A stretch of DNA of 64,000 nt from an uncultured Clostridia bacterium (GTDB lineage Bacteria; Bacillota; Clostridia; Christensenellales; UBA1242), in contig CAKVLP010000002.1 in the NCBI GenBank assembly GCA_934757825.1, positions 124,001 through 188,000 of the forward strand. The letters are read 5' to 3'. Below are positions 40,856 to 49,343 of this stretch, piece by piece (position 1 is the first letter of the stretch; each line of letters opens with the position of its first letter). The notes below the pieces were generated by a model. The model was not told where the DNA came from. It saw only the letters and a list, made by a program, of their open reading frames with translations, and made no database searches. The position numbers and the translations under genes were made by a program.

Positions 40856-42589
40856 ATGAAAGAGAACAACGAACTAGAAATGATGCAACGCCATAGTATG
40901 GCACACGTGCTTGCAAAGGCACTTACAAGTTTATTTAAGGGTGTTAAGTTGACAATCGGCCCAGCGGTTGATAACGGCTTTTACTACGACATCGACCTAG
41001 ATAGGTCAATAACTCCCGACGACTTTAAAATGATTGAAGACAAAATGACCGAAATCATTAAAAACAACGAGGATTTTGTTAGAAAAGAGGTTTCTAAAAA
41101 AGAAGCGCTAGAAATGTTTAAGGATAATCCTTACAAACTAGAAATTATCAATGAACTTCCAGAAGACGAGGTTATTTCGGTGTATTATCTTGGCGATGAC
41201 TTTGTAGATTTGTGCCGTGGGCCACACGTTGAGAACACAAAGATGCTACGTGGTTTTGCCTTTAAAATAAACAAAGTTAATGGCGCTTACTGGCGTGGAA
41301 ACGAGAAAAACAAAATGCTACAACGTGTTTATGTTTATGGTTTCGCTAGCAAAGATGCCCTAAAAGAATATGTTCATATGATGGAAGAGGCAGCCAAGCG
41401 CGACCACAGAAAATTGGGCAAAGAATTACAACTTTTCTTTATTTCCGAATACGCAAAGGGAATGCCTACTTATATGCCAAAGGGGCTTGTTGTAAAAAAC
41501 GAACTTATCAAGTACTGGCGTGAAATCCACCAAAAAGCAGGTTATGTTGAGATTGAGACTCCAATGGCTATGAACCGCAAACTATGGGAAATTTCGGGTC
41601 ACTGGGACCACTACAAGGACAATATGTACACATTCAAATGCGAAGACGAAACATTCGCGATTAAACCTATGAACTGTCCAGGTGGAATGCTATATTATCT
41701 ACAAAATAAGCACTCGTATAGAGAGTTCCCACTACGTGTTGGCGAACTAGGAAAGGTTCATCGTCACGAGGCAAGCGGAACACTTAGCGGATTACTAAGA
41801 GTAAGATGTTTCACTCAGGACGATGCGCATATCTTTATGCTTCCATCGCAGATTGAGTCGGAAATTAGAAATGTTATGAAACTTGTTGACGAGGTTTATT
41901 CGACCTTCGGACTACAATATACAGTAGAACTTTCTACTATGCCAGAAAATCACATTGGCGATTTAAAAGATTGGCAACTTGCCGAGACGGCGCTAGAAAA
42001 CGCCCTAAAACATATGAATATGGAATACAAAATCAACGCGGGCGATGGTGCATTCTATGGCCCTAAGATTGATATCCACGTTAAGGATTGTATTGGAAGA
42101 GAGTGGCAGTGCGGAACTATCCAACTTGATATGCAACTTCCTAAGAGGTTTAATTTGACTTACGTAGACGAAAACGGAGACGAAAAAGAGCCTATTATGA
42201 TTCACCGCGTTATCTATGGCTCGCTTGAAAGAATGATGTCAATTCTTATTGAAAACTTTGCCGGAGCATTCCCAACATGGCTTGCCCCAGTACAGGTTAA
42301 GGTTATCAATATTTCCGAAAACCACCTTGAATACGCACACAAAGTTAAGGAAGAGTTAGAACTATTTGGTGTTAGAGTAGAACTTGACGACCGCAACGAA
42401 AGTATCGGCAAAAAGATTAGACAAAGCCAGATGGAGAAGGTTCCATATAGTCTTGTTGTCGGTGATAAAGAAGTTGAAAACGGCACAGTTTCGGTTAGAA
42501 AACGTGGTGGCGTAGATATGGGCGCAATGAAGACCTCTGATTTTGCAAAATTCATTTTAAAAGAAATAAAGGATAAAGTAATTAGTTAA
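40856..42589 (+). CDS. thrS: Threonyl-tRNA synthetase lacking the TGS domain
   Basis: 577 residues from ATG 40856 (AAGGAG upstream). ThrRS is usually about 640 residues with an N-terminal TGS domain. This one starts directly at the N2 editing domain: ELEMMQRHSMAHVLAKAL, with editing His13 and His17 and the later DLCRGPH. Catalytic motif 1, motif 2 (RHEASGTLSGLLRVRCFTQDDAH), the zinc ligands and the anticodon-binding domain follow. So editing is kept and only TGS is lost. A longer frame reaches upstream into the T-box terminator, but has no start signal or TGS sequence. Confidence 0.95.
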   Translation: MKENNELEMMQRHSMAHVLAKALTSLFKGVKLTIGPAVDNGFYYDIDLDRSITPDDFKMIEDKMTEIIKNNEDFVRKEVSKKEALEMFKDNPYKLEIINELPEDEVISVYYLGDDFVDLCRGPHVENTKMLRGFAFKINKVNGAYWRGNEKNKMLQRVYVYGFASKDALKEYVHMMEEAAKRDHRKLGKELQLFFISEYAKGMPTYMPKGLVVKNELIKYWREIHQKAGYVEIETPMAMNRKLWEISGHWDHYKDNMYTFKCEDETFAIKPMNCPGGMLYYLQNKHSYREFPLRVGELGKVHRHEASGTLSGLLRVRCFTQDDAHIFMLPSQIESEIRNVMKLVDEVYSTFGLQYTVELSTMPENHIGDLKDWQLAETALENALKHMNMEYKINAGDGAFYGPKIDIHVKDCIGREWQCGTIQLDMQLPKRFNLTYVDENGDEKEPIMIHRVIYGSLERMMSILIENFAGAFPTWLAPVQVKVINISENHLEYAHKVKEELELFGVRVELDDRNESIGKKIRQSQMEKVPYSLVVGDKEVENGTVSVRKRGGVDMGAMKTSDFAKFILKEIKDKVIS

Positions 42590-43074
42590 TGAAATTTATT
42601 GGAGACAGCATTGAAACTACAAATTTAGGTTATTTCGGAATCCGCCAGTGCGAAGTGTGTGGCGGGTTTCGAGATGTTGACCTAGTGGAAGTAAAAAGGG
42701 TATATCGCTTTTTCTTTTTCAATGTCAAAACCTATGGCGTAAAGAGGTTTTTGTGCTGTAAACAATGCAGTGCTTGCTTTGAAATAAGCCCCGAACTATG
42801 GAACTTTTATCAAGGCTACATTCACAAAAGGTTCAATAAAAAAGTGACCGACGAAATAGTGACAATGCTTGAAAAAATCAACAATGACTTTGTAAGCCAC
42901 GGCACAATTATCGACCTTGACGACAAAGTATATCATCGCTCGCTAGACACAATCCACGAAGTACTAACCCAAAAGTATGGTCACTCGGAATATTTAGAAG
43001 AACTTATGAGCATATATTTTAGTAGTTGTAATAAAAACCGAAAACAAGATGAAGAAAAAAGCCTACAAAAATAG
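42589..43074 (+). CDS. Zinc-ribbon protein of unknown function
   Basis: 161 residues. The N-terminal half shows a zinc ribbon with CEVCG (C21 and C24) and, after a hydrophobic beta stretch (YRFFFFNVKTYGVKRF), CCKQC. The C-terminal half is helical with HxxxLxTIHEVL. The start overlaps the thrS stop (TAATG), so it is translated from the thrS transcript and shares T-box control. I do not know the function; zinc ribbons of this kind often bind nucleic acid or membranes. Confidence 0.75.
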   Translation: MKFIGDSIETTNLGYFGIRQCEVCGGFRDVDLVEVKRVYRFFFFNVKTYGVKRFLCCKQCSACFEISPELWNFYQGYIHKRFNKKVTDEIVTMLEKINNDFVSHGTIIDLDDKVYHRSLDTIHEVLTQKYGHSEYLEELMSIYFSSCNKNRKQDEEKSLQK

Positions 43075-43090
43075 GCTTTTTCTTTTTTTT
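43054..43090 (+). terminator. Terminator of thrS transcript
   Basis: AAAAGCCTA (43057-43065) pairs with TAGGCTTTT (43072-43080), then T residues. The stem contains the stop of the zinc-ribbon gene. Confidence 0.85.
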
Positions 43091-43100
43091 AAACATTATT

Positions 43101-43238
43101 TTATTTTATGCTAAACACGTTTTCGCGCGCAATATATTTTGCACTTTTTACATCTTTTAGGCATTTGTTGCACCTTATTACAATGACATTTCCCGTCCGT
43201 TTACTAAAATCTTTTAAAATTGGCTTAACTTTATTCAT
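43101..43238 (-). CDS. Possible small CxxC protein, 45 aa (minus strand)
   Basis: On the minus strand an ATG at 43238 opens 45 codons, beginning MNKVKPILKDFSKRTGN and containing CNKC, a possible half zinc site. TATAAT lies six bases before the ATG and TTGCCT 17 bp further upstream, so the message would be leaderless. It diverges from the Xre regulator. It may be a real small protein or a truncated remnant of a longer zinc ribbon; no homologue is recognised. Confidence 0.4.
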   Translation of the reverse strand: MNKVKPILKDFSKRTGNVIVIRCNKCLKDVKSAKYIARENVFSIK

Positions 43239-43279
43239 ATTTTTATTATACGGAATATTAAAAATTAAGGCAAATATTT

Positions 43280-43345
43280 TACTACTGTTGGTAGTATTTT
43301 AAATAAATTATTCCCGTTGGTAATAAACTATACAAAAGGGAATAA
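43280..43345. promoter_or_regulatory. Operator-like palindromes before the Xre gene
   Basis: TACTAC and GTAGTA (43280-43296, 5-bp centre) form one palindrome. TTATTCCC (43308-43315) and GGGAATAA (43338-43345) form another, whose right arm overlaps the ribosome binding site. GTTGGTA is repeated at 43287-43293 and 43316-43322. These are candidate binding sites for the small Xre protein, shared with the divergent small gene. Confidence 0.5.
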
Positions 43346-43348
43346 AGT

Positions 43349-43549
43349 ATGAGTTTCGGAGAAAATATAAAACATTTAAGAAAAATAAACAACCTTACCC
43401 AAACGCAGTTGGGCAAAAGACTTAATGTCGCGCAAGTTACGGTGAGTGCGTGGGAAAAGGGCTTAAAGATGCCAGAAATCACTACAATTGTTAAGATTAT
43501 CAAAATGTTTGATATTCCGTTTGAAGAACTTTTCGAGGAGTTGTTCTAA
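43349..43549 (+). CDS. Small Xre-family helix-turn-helix regulator
   Basis: 66 residues, little more than the HTH_3 domain: ENIKHLRKINNLTQTQLGKRLNVAQVTVSAWEKGLKMPE then a helix ending FEELFEELF. It should bind DNA as a dimer. The palindromes at 43280-43345 are candidate operators, suggesting autoregulation. The gene is an insertion between the thrS and infC operons. Ribosome binding site AAAGGGAA. Confidence 0.88.
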   Translation: MSFGENIKHLRKINNLTQTQLGKRLNVAQVTVSAWEKGLKMPEITTIVKIIKMFDIPFEELFEELF

Positions 43550-43628
43550 CTTTTTTTCGAGTATTTTACACAATGAAAAAGACCGGATAAATTTGTTTGA
43601 CAAAATATAATATTTTTTATAAAAAGCC

Positions 43629-43657
43629 TTGACAATGAGAGGTAAATTTAATATAAT
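43629..43657 (+). promoter_or_regulatory. infC-rpmI-rplT promoter
   Basis: TTGACA (43629-43634), 17 bp, TATAAT (43652-43657): full consensus. Confidence 0.85.
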
Positions 43658-43663
43658 AAGTCC

Positions 43664-43790
43664 GTAAAAAGTAGAAGATACTTACTTCTCACCCTAGAAT
43701 GAAAGATTTCAAAAGGTATATAAATAGCAAATTTCATATTTGTTTTTTATGTGAGAAGTGGGTTATAAAAGTATCCCACTTTTTTAGTAT
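43664..43790 (+). ncRNA. L20 leader RNA (autoregulatory attenuator)
   Basis: The leader contains ACTTCTCAC (43684-43692), which can pair with GTGAGAAGT (43751-43759), and a competing terminator AAGTGGG with CCCACTT followed by T residues (about 43756-43785). This arrangement before infC-rpmI-rplT is the known L20 leader, in which free ribosomal protein L20 promotes termination. Confidence 0.8.
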
Positions 43791-43809
43791 TTTTTGGAGG
43801 TAACCCACT

Positions 43810-44322
43810 ATTAAAGAGTTATTGATTAACGAACAAATTAGAGTAAACGAAGTCAGATTGATTGGAAACGACGGCACCGCATACGGTGTAATTACGTTGT
43901 CCGAAGCAAGACGCATTGCCGATGAGCAGGGTCTTGATCTAGTATTGATTTCGCCAACAGCAAACCCACCTGTTTGCAAAGTTATGGACTATGGTAAATA
44001 TAGGTTTGATATGTTGAAAAAAGAAAAGGAAGCCAAGAAAAAACAAAAGGTTTCCGAAGTTAAGGGTATGCAACTTAGTATGAATATCCAAGACAACGAT
44101 ATGGCATTTAAAGCAAAAAATGTTCGCAAATTCTTACTAAACGGCGACAAAGTAAAAGTAAGTTTGCGTATGTTTGGGCGTCAACTTGCCAACCCACAAA
44201 TGGGTATGCCAATTATGCAAAAGTTTTACGAACAACTTTCGGACGTTTGCGAAATGACATCTAAGCCTGAAATCAACGGCAGGCAGATAGTTATGGTTTT
44301 ATCACCTAAAAATACCAAATAA
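43810..44322 (+). CDS. infC: Translation initiation factor IF-3, apparent AUU start
   Basis: 170 residues if read from ATT at 43810. The GGAGGT site at 43796-43801 is 8 bases before this ATT and 20 bases before the first conventional start, TTG 43822. The extra residues (KELLINEQIRVNEVRL) align with the N-terminus of Geobacillus IF3. E. coli infC also starts with AUU, which allows IF3 to repress its own synthesis by rejecting non-canonical starts. Both IF3 domains are complete (PPVCKVMDYGKYRFD). First gene of the L20 operon. Confidence 0.93.
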   Translation: MKELLINEQIRVNEVRLIGNDGTAYGVITLSEARRIADEQGLDLVLISPTANPPVCKVMDYGKYRFDMLKKEKEAKKKQKVSEVKGMQLSMNIQDNDMAFKAKNVRKFLLNGDKVKVSLRMFGRQLANPQMGMPIMQKFYEQLSDVCEMTSKPEINGRQIVMVLSPKNTK

Positions 44323-44357
44323 AAAATAATGTAACATATATAAGGAGAAAATTAGTT

Positions 44358-44549
44358 ATGCCAAAAATGAAAACAAATTCAGCCGCTAAGAAAAGATTTA
44401 AACTTAAAAAATCTGGCGTTATTAAAAGAAACAAACAAAATCGTCGCCACATCTTAACAAAGAAAACACAAGACAGAAAAAGAGGTCTAAGAAAAGCAAC
44501 TTACGTTTCGAAGGCTGACTACAAAAACATCAAAGAGATGATTAACTAG
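44358..44549 (+). CDS. rpmI: 50S ribosomal protein L35
   Basis: 63 residues, very basic. PKMKTNSAAKKRFKLKKSG and the later NRRHILTKK are the bL35 signature. Second gene of the infC operon, with AAGGAG. Confidence 0.97.
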   Translation: MPKMKTNSAAKKRFKLKKSGVIKRNKQNRRHILTKKTQDRKRGLRKATYVSKADYKNIKEMIN

Positions 44550-44559
44550 GAGGACGAAA

Positions 44560-44922
44560 ATGAGAATTAAGAGAGCAGTTAACGCATTAAAGAAAAGAAA
44601 GAAAATCTTAAAAAGTGCAAGAGGATATTGGGGAAACCGTAGCAGATCTTACAGGGCTGCAAATCAAGCAGTTATGAAGAGTGGTCAATACGCTTACACT
44701 GGAAGAAAGATGAAAAAGAGAGATTTCCGTCAACTTTGGATCGCAAGAATCAATGCGGGTTGCAGAGTTAACGACATTTCTTATAGCCAGTTTATGCACG
44801 GTCTAAAACTTGCTAACATCAACCTTAACCGTAAGGTTTTGGCTGACCTAGCACTTACTGACCCTAAGGCATTTGCAAACTTGACTAACACAGCAAAAGA
44901 AGCAATTAAAAACGTTAAATAA
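44560..44922 (+). CDS. rplT: 50S ribosomal protein L20
   Basis: 120 residues. GYWGNRSRSYRAANQAVMKSG and LWIARINAGCR are typical of bL20. It assembles early on 23S rRNA and represses its own operon through the leader. Last gene of the operon. Confidence 0.97.
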   Translation: MRIKRAVNALKKRKKILKSARGYWGNRSRSYRAANQAVMKSGQYAYTGRKMKKRDFRQLWIARINAGCRVNDISYSQFMHGLKLANINLNRKVLADLALTDPKAFANLTNTAKEAIKNVK

Positions 44923-44933
44923 TTAAGTTTTAG

Positions 44934-44964
44934 AAAGCCACATTTTTTTGTGGCTTTAATTTTT
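44934..44964 (+). terminator. rplT terminator
   Basis: AAAGCCACA (44934-44942) pairs with TGTGGCTTT (44949-44957). The tail AATTTTT is modest, so some read-through to the next gene is possible. Confidence 0.7.
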
Positions 44965-44974
44965 GGAGGGCGAT

Positions 44975-45718
44975 GTGATAATTTCAAGCAAACAAAACGA
45001 CCTAATCAAATACCTAAATAGTCTTAAAGAGACCAAAAACATAAAGCGCGAAGGTTTGTGTTTTGTGGAAACTCGAAAAGTCGTGGGCGACTTAATGAAG
45101 CAAGGGCTTATTTTAGAACTTTTCTTGACCGAGAAAAACCGCGATTTGTCGGACGGATTTAATGGCAAAACCACTTTTGTTTCAAATGAAATTGCACATT
45201 ATTTAAGCGAAACAAAAACCAACGACGGTGTTTTTGGAATTGCAAAAATTCGTCCACAAGGAGAGATAACGCACGACAAGGTTTTGGTACTAGATAATGT
45301 GCAAGACCCGACCAATGTTGGCTCAATTATCCGTAGCGCTGTTGCGTTTGGATATTTGGACATAATTATGATTGGTGGGGCATATCCATACAGCCCAAAG
45401 GTTGTGCGAAGTAGTATGGGTCACGTGTTTAATGTAAATCTTTTTTTCTACACCTATACAAACTTAGTTGATTTTATTACGAAAAATAAATATAATTTAA
45501 TTAAAGCAGATTTAGAGGGTGAAAATCTAAACACTTTTAGTCCTATTAAACCTTTCGCTCTTGCTATTGGAAACGAGGGACAAGGCATAAGCGACGAGGT
45601 GAGTAGACTTAGTTCTGCCTCGGTCAATATCCCAATGGATAGCATGGTTGAGAGTCTCAATGCAAGCGTGTCGGCTGGGATAATAATGTACGAAATAAAT
45701 AACAAATTGGAGAAATAA
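44975..45718 (+). CDS. TrmH/SpoU-family RNA 2'-O-methyltransferase
   Basis: 247 residues from GTG 44975, which follows GGAGGG at 44965-44970. The in-frame TTG at 44963 overlaps that site and is rejected. SPOUT motifs are clear: LDNVQDPTNVGSIIRSAVAFG (motif 1), ALAIGNEGQGIS (motif 2) and IPMDSMVESLNASVSAGI (motif 3). The N-terminal substrate-binding domain suggests an rRNA ribose methylase of the RlmB/TsnR type, but the exact target cannot be read from sequence. Confidence 0.9.
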   Translation: MIISSKQNDLIKYLNSLKETKNIKREGLCFVETRKVVGDLMKQGLILELFLTEKNRDLSDGFNGKTTFVSNEIAHYLSETKTNDGVFGIAKIRPQGEITHDKVLVLDNVQDPTNVGSIIRSAVAFGYLDIIMIGGAYPYSPKVVRSSMGHVFNVNLFFYTYTNLVDFITKNKYNLIKADLEGENLNTFSPIKPFALAIGNEGQGISDEVSRLSSASVNIPMDSMVESLNASVSAGIIMYEINNKLEK

Positions 45719-45719
45719 T

Positions 45720-46469
45720 ATGAGTGGTCACAATAAGTGGAGCAAAATTAAGAATGTAAAAGCAAAAAATGAGGCTCAGACTAGCAAACTTTACACCAAG
45801 ATTGGGCGTGAGATTGCGGTTGCTGTTAAGTCCGGTGGAGCCGACCCAAATAGCAATGCAAAACTAAAAAACATCATCATAAAAGCAAGAAGCGCTAATA
45901 TGCCAAACGACAACATTACTCGTGCTATCAAAAAAGCAAGTGGCGAACTTGGCAGTGTTAACTACGAGGCAATCACTTACGAGGGATATGGCCCAGCAGG
46001 AAGCGCTGTAATGGTTTATGTTTTGACCGACAACAAAAATCGTGCTGCAAGCGACGTAAGACACGCTTTTGATAAATTCGGTGGTTCGCTTGGTGCAAAT
46101 GGTTGCGTAAGTTATTTGTTTGACCGCAAGGGACTTATTGTGGTTGAAAAGGGCATTGGTATTAGTGAGGACGACATTACAATGCACGTTTTGGAAAGCG
46201 GTGCCGACGACGTTGAAATTGGCGATTTGGAGTACGACATCTACACAACACCTGAGAATTTTGACGCTGTTAGGACATATTTTGAAAACAACAATATCCC
46301 TATGGTTAGTGCCGAAGTTACAATGATTCCACAAAATTATGTAACACTTCCAGATGATAAGGTTGCGACATTTACAAAACTTTACGATGCTCTTAACGAC
46401 AACGACGATGTTCAAGAGATTTATCATAACGTTGAAAACTTTGGCGATGACGACGAAGACGAAGAATAA
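45720..46469 (+). CDS. yebC: YebC/TACO1-family protein
   Basis: 249 residues. It starts MSGHNKWSKIKNVKAKNEAQ and contains YEGYGPAG, the family signature. Members have been called transcription regulators; TACO1 relatives are now linked to relief of ribosome stalling. The next recombination gene, ruvC, follows a GNAT gene. GGAG precedes the ATG. Confidence 0.95.
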   Translation: MSGHNKWSKIKNVKAKNEAQTSKLYTKIGREIAVAVKSGGADPNSNAKLKNIIIKARSANMPNDNITRAIKKASGELGSVNYEAITYEGYGPAGSAVMVYVLTDNKNRAASDVRHAFDKFGGSLGANGCVSYLFDRKGLIVVEKGIGISEDDITMHVLESGADDVEIGDLEYDIYTTPENFDAVRTYFENNNIPMVSAEVTMIPQNYVTLPDDKVATFTKLYDALNDNDDVQEIYHNVENFGDDDEDEE

Positions 46470-46475
46470 TTTTTA

Positions 46476-46506
46476 AAAAAGCCGAGGGTTGTACTCGGTT
46501 TTTTGT
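46476..46506 (+). terminator. yebC terminator
   Basis: CCGAG (46482-46486) pairs with CTCGG (46494-46498), flanked by A and T runs. Confidence 0.8.
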
Positions 46507-46524
46507 TTAGATAAAGGAGTATTT

Positions 46525-47073
46525 ATGAAAATTACATTGGAGCCACTTGACCAAAACAACTTAGAGATTGCAATAAAAATCCAAAACGAGATTTTTTCAA
46601 ATGAACACGGCGACAAGGATTTAATAAATAGCGTCAATGGCAAAATCGCCAAGCATTTTTCGCTTCAAAAACAATTTCTTGTAAAGGCAGGCAAAAAGTA
46701 TGTCGGTATTACTGGAATATATGCTTACTATGAGTACCCCGATGACGCTTGGCTTGCTTGGTTTGGGATTGTAGAGCCAGAGCGAAGAAAAGGCTATGCT
46801 AGCGAGGTTTTTAATATTATGCTTGATATGGCAAGAGAGCGCGGGTGTAAATATTTTAGATTGTACACCGACGAGGTTGAAAATAGCGACGCTGTTAAGT
46901 TTTACACCCATATGGGTATGAAATCTGAGGTTTACGAAAATCCAGACGATAAGTGCCGACACGTAGGCAAAATGCTTGTGTTTTCAATACCTTTAAATGG
47001 CAAGCGAGTAAAAAAATGGAACAACAAATACTTGTATTTGCACGAACACGATAGACTAAATAAAATACATTAA
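46525..47073 (+). CDS. GNAT-family N-acetyltransferase
   Basis: 182 residues from ATG 46525, after AAAGGAG; an upstream in-frame start at 46489 lies in the yebC terminator. The acetyl-CoA loop is ERRKGYASEVF, and WLAWFGIVEPE and DAVKFYTHMGM mark motifs A and B. The acceptor is unknown. The gene has its own terminator and interrupts the yebC-ruvC order. Confidence 0.85.
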   Translation: MKITLEPLDQNNLEIAIKIQNEIFSNEHGDKDLINSVNGKIAKHFSLQKQFLVKAGKKYVGITGIYAYYEYPDDAWLAWFGIVEPERRKGYASEVFNIMLDMARERGCKYFRLYTDEVENSDAVKFYTHMGMKSEVYENPDDKCRHVGKMLVFSIPLNGKRVKKWNNKYLYLHEHDRLNKIH

Positions 47074-47074
47074 A

Positions 47075-47100
47075 AGCACAACAAATGTTGTGTTTTTTTG
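47075..47100 (+). terminator. Rho-independent terminator
   Basis: CACAACA (47077-47083) pairs with TGTTGTG (47086-47092), then seven T residues. Confidence 0.75.
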
Positions 47101-47130
47101 TTCTAAAAAAATTCGAACATATGATTTTGA

Positions 47131-47159
47131 TTGACTTTTATTATAATATAATCTACAAT
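47131..47159 (+). promoter_or_regulatory. ruvCAB-queA-tgt promoter
   Basis: TTGACT (47131-47136), 17 bp, TACAAT (47154-47159). Confidence 0.6.
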
Positions 47160-47181
47160 ACATCTTGTAATATAGGAGAAT

Positions 47182-47685
47182 ATGGCTTTGATTATACTAG
47201 GAGTTGACCCAGGACTTGCTACTGTCGGATACGGGGTTATAGAAAAATTTGGTAATAATAGCACAAAAGTAATTGATTATGGCATTGTCAGCACATCAAA
47301 AAACGACACTTTGCCTACAAGATTAAAACAAATTTATGCGTCGATTTCGGCACTTATAGAGAAGTATAAACCCGACGCTGTTGCTATGGAAGAATTGTTT
47401 TTCCAAAACAACCAAAAGACCGCAATCGCAGTAGCAGAGGCAAGGGGAGTGAGTTTGCTTGCTTGCATTCACAACCTTGACCAACTTTTTGAATACACGC
47501 CGCTTCAAATTAAGCAGGCACTTACTGGGCAGGGCAGAGCTGAAAAACAACAGGTGCAGTATATGGTTAAGGCAATTTTAAACCTTAAAGCCATTCCAAA
47601 GCCAGATGATGCAGCCGATGCACTAGCGGTGGCACTATGTCACAGCCAAACAAATACATTCCTAAGTGGAACAAATATAAGATAA
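47182..47685 (+). CDS. ruvC: Holliday junction resolvase RuvC
   Basis: 167 residues. Catalytic acidic residues lie in GVDPGLATVGYG, MEELFF and the C-terminal DDAADALAVALCH. RuvC cuts Holliday junctions with RuvAB. Bacilli often use RecU instead; RuvC here fits a Clostridia-like organism. First gene of the ruv operon. Confidence 0.96.
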   Translation: MALIILGVDPGLATVGYGVIEKFGNNSTKVIDYGIVSTSKNDTLPTRLKQIYASISALIEKYKPDAVAMEELFFQNNQKTAIAVAEARGVSLLACIHNLDQLFEYTPLQIKQALTGQGRAEKQQVQYMVKAILNLKAIPKPDDAADALAVALCHSQTNTFLSGTNIR

Positions 47686-47698
47686 AAAGGAAGAATTT

Positions 47699-48289
47699 AT
47701 GTACGCATTTTTAACAGGTGTAGTTGAAGAAAAATCCGATAACACGGTGGTTGTTAATGTAAATGGTGTGGGCTACGAAGTGTATGTTAGCACATTCACA
47801 GCAAACTCACTTCCAGTTGGCGAAATCGCTACTATTTACACATATTTGCATGTTAGAGAAGACGCATTTTTGTTGTTCGGATTTTCTAGCAAGCAAGAGA
47901 AAAACGTGTTTTTGGAACTAATCACTGTTTCGGGCATTGGCGCAAAAACTGCCATTCAGATACTAAGCGGGGCGACCTTGGAAGAACTTATCACAAGTAT
48001 AGTTACAGGCGACGTTAGGGTTATTAGCGGAATTAAGGGCATTGGCAAAAAGACCGCTGAGCGAATTGTGCTCGAACTTCGCGGTAAGTTTGAGAGCGTG
48101 TCACTTGGTGACGCTTCGGTTTTGACCGACGCAATCAAACAACAAAATTCCGAAACCGACGAGGCTGTTATGCTACTTGTGAATATGGGACTAAGTCGAA
48201 ATGAGGCTCTAAATCTTGTAAAACAGGTTGCGACCCCTGACGACACAATCGAAGAAATTATAACCAAAGCGTTAAAAAATATGAGGTAA
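47699..48289 (+). CDS. ruvA: Holliday junction DNA helicase subunit RuvA
   Basis: 196 residues. OB domain at the start, two helix-hairpin-helix motifs (VSGIGAKTAIQIL and IKGIGKKTAERIVLEL), and the C-terminal RuvB-binding domain (LVNMGLSRNEAL). It binds the four-way junction as a tetramer. RuvB follows 4 bp later. Confidence 0.97.
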   Translation: MYAFLTGVVEEKSDNTVVVNVNGVGYEVYVSTFTANSLPVGEIATIYTYLHVREDAFLLFGFSSKQEKNVFLELITVSGIGAKTAIQILSGATLEELITSIVTGDVRVISGIKGIGKKTAERIVLELRGKFESVSLGDASVLTDAIKQQNSETDEAVMLLVNMGLSRNEALNLVKQVATPDDTIEEIITKALKNMR

Positions 48290-48293
48290 GCAT

Positions 48294-49343
48294 ATGGTAG
48301 AAGACGAGAGAATTATAACCAGTATGAAAGGCGAGGACGATGTTGAGGTCGAAAACACGCTTCGACCATCGTCAATGGACGAGTATGTCGGACAGCAAAA
48401 AATTAAGGACAACCTAAGTGTTTACATTCAAGCAGCCAAAAAACGTGGCGAGCCTCTTGACCACGTGCTTTTGTATGGTCCCCCAGGACTAGGGAAAACC
48501 ACACTTTCGCATATTATCGCCAACGAAATGGGTGCGTCACTTAAAATTACAAGTGGCCCCGCAATTGAAAAAGTTGCGGATTTAGCGAGTATTCTTACAA
48601 ACCTTAACAAGGGCGATGTTTTGTTTATCGACGAAATACATCGAATTTCAAGGTCGGTTGAGGAAGTGCTTTATCCCGCGATGGAAGACTATGCGCTAGA
48701 CTTTATTTTGGGTAAGGGTCCTTCTGCACGTACTATGCGACTTAAATTACAACCTTTTACACTTATCGGCGCTACGACCAAAGCGGGTATGATTACTGGA
48801 CCACTTCGCGATAGATTTGGTGTGGTTTGTAGGCTGGAAATGTATTCGGTTGAAGAACTTCAAAAGATTATATCTCGTTCGGCAAAAATCCTTGGGATTT
48901 ATATGGACGATGACGCAAGCCTAGAACTTGCAAAACGTAGCCGTGGCACACCACGTATTGCTAATAGATTTTTAAAACGAGTAAGGGATTTTGCCGAGGT
49001 GTTAGGGGGTGGCAAAATCACAAAAGACGTTGCTCTTAGAGCACTAAAAGCGCTAGAAGTAGACGATTTGGGACTAGATTACACCGATAGAAAAGTGCTA
49101 GAAACGCTTATCGACAGATTTCACGGCGGGCCATGCGGACTAGACACGCTTGCGGCAGCGACTGGTGAGGATCCAAACACTATTGAGGACGTTTATGAGC
49201 CATACTTATTGCAACTTGGGTTTATTGCGCGCTCCCCACGCGGACGTGTCGCTCTTCCAAACGCTTACAAACACCTTGACAAAAAGATAAGCGCCAACAA
49301 ACTTGATTACTTGAAAATGTTTATAGAAGAAGACGAGGAATAA
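48294..49343 (+). CDS. ruvB: Holliday junction DNA helicase motor RuvB
   Basis: 349 residues. Walker A is GPPGLGKTT, Walker B FIDEIHRI, sensor 1 GATTKAG, arginine finger GPLRDRFG, with the C-terminal winged helix. It drives branch migration. The stop shares a base with the queA start (TAATG). Confidence 0.98.
   Translation: MVEDERIITSMKGEDDVEVENTLRPSSMDEYVGQQKIKDNLSVYIQAAKKRGEPLDHVLLYGPPGLGKTTLSHIIANEMGASLKITSGPAIEKVADLASILTNLNKGDVLFIDEIHRISRSVEEVLYPAMEDYALDFILGKGPSARTMRLKLQPFTLIGATTKAGMITGPLRDRFGVVCRLEMYSVEELQKIISRSAKILGIYMDDDASLELAKRSRGTPRIANRFLKRVRDFAEVLGGGKITKDVALRALKALEVDDLGLDYTDRKVLETLIDRFHGGPCGLDTLAAATGEDPNTIEDVYEPYLLQLGFIARSPRGRVALPNAYKHLDKKISANKLDYLKMFIEEDEE

Noticed and set aside
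43108..43302. Plus-strand 64-codon hydrophobic frame
   Set aside because: No ribosome binding site; its hydrophobicity is what an AT-rich antisense strand gives, and it covers the palindromes before the Xre gene.
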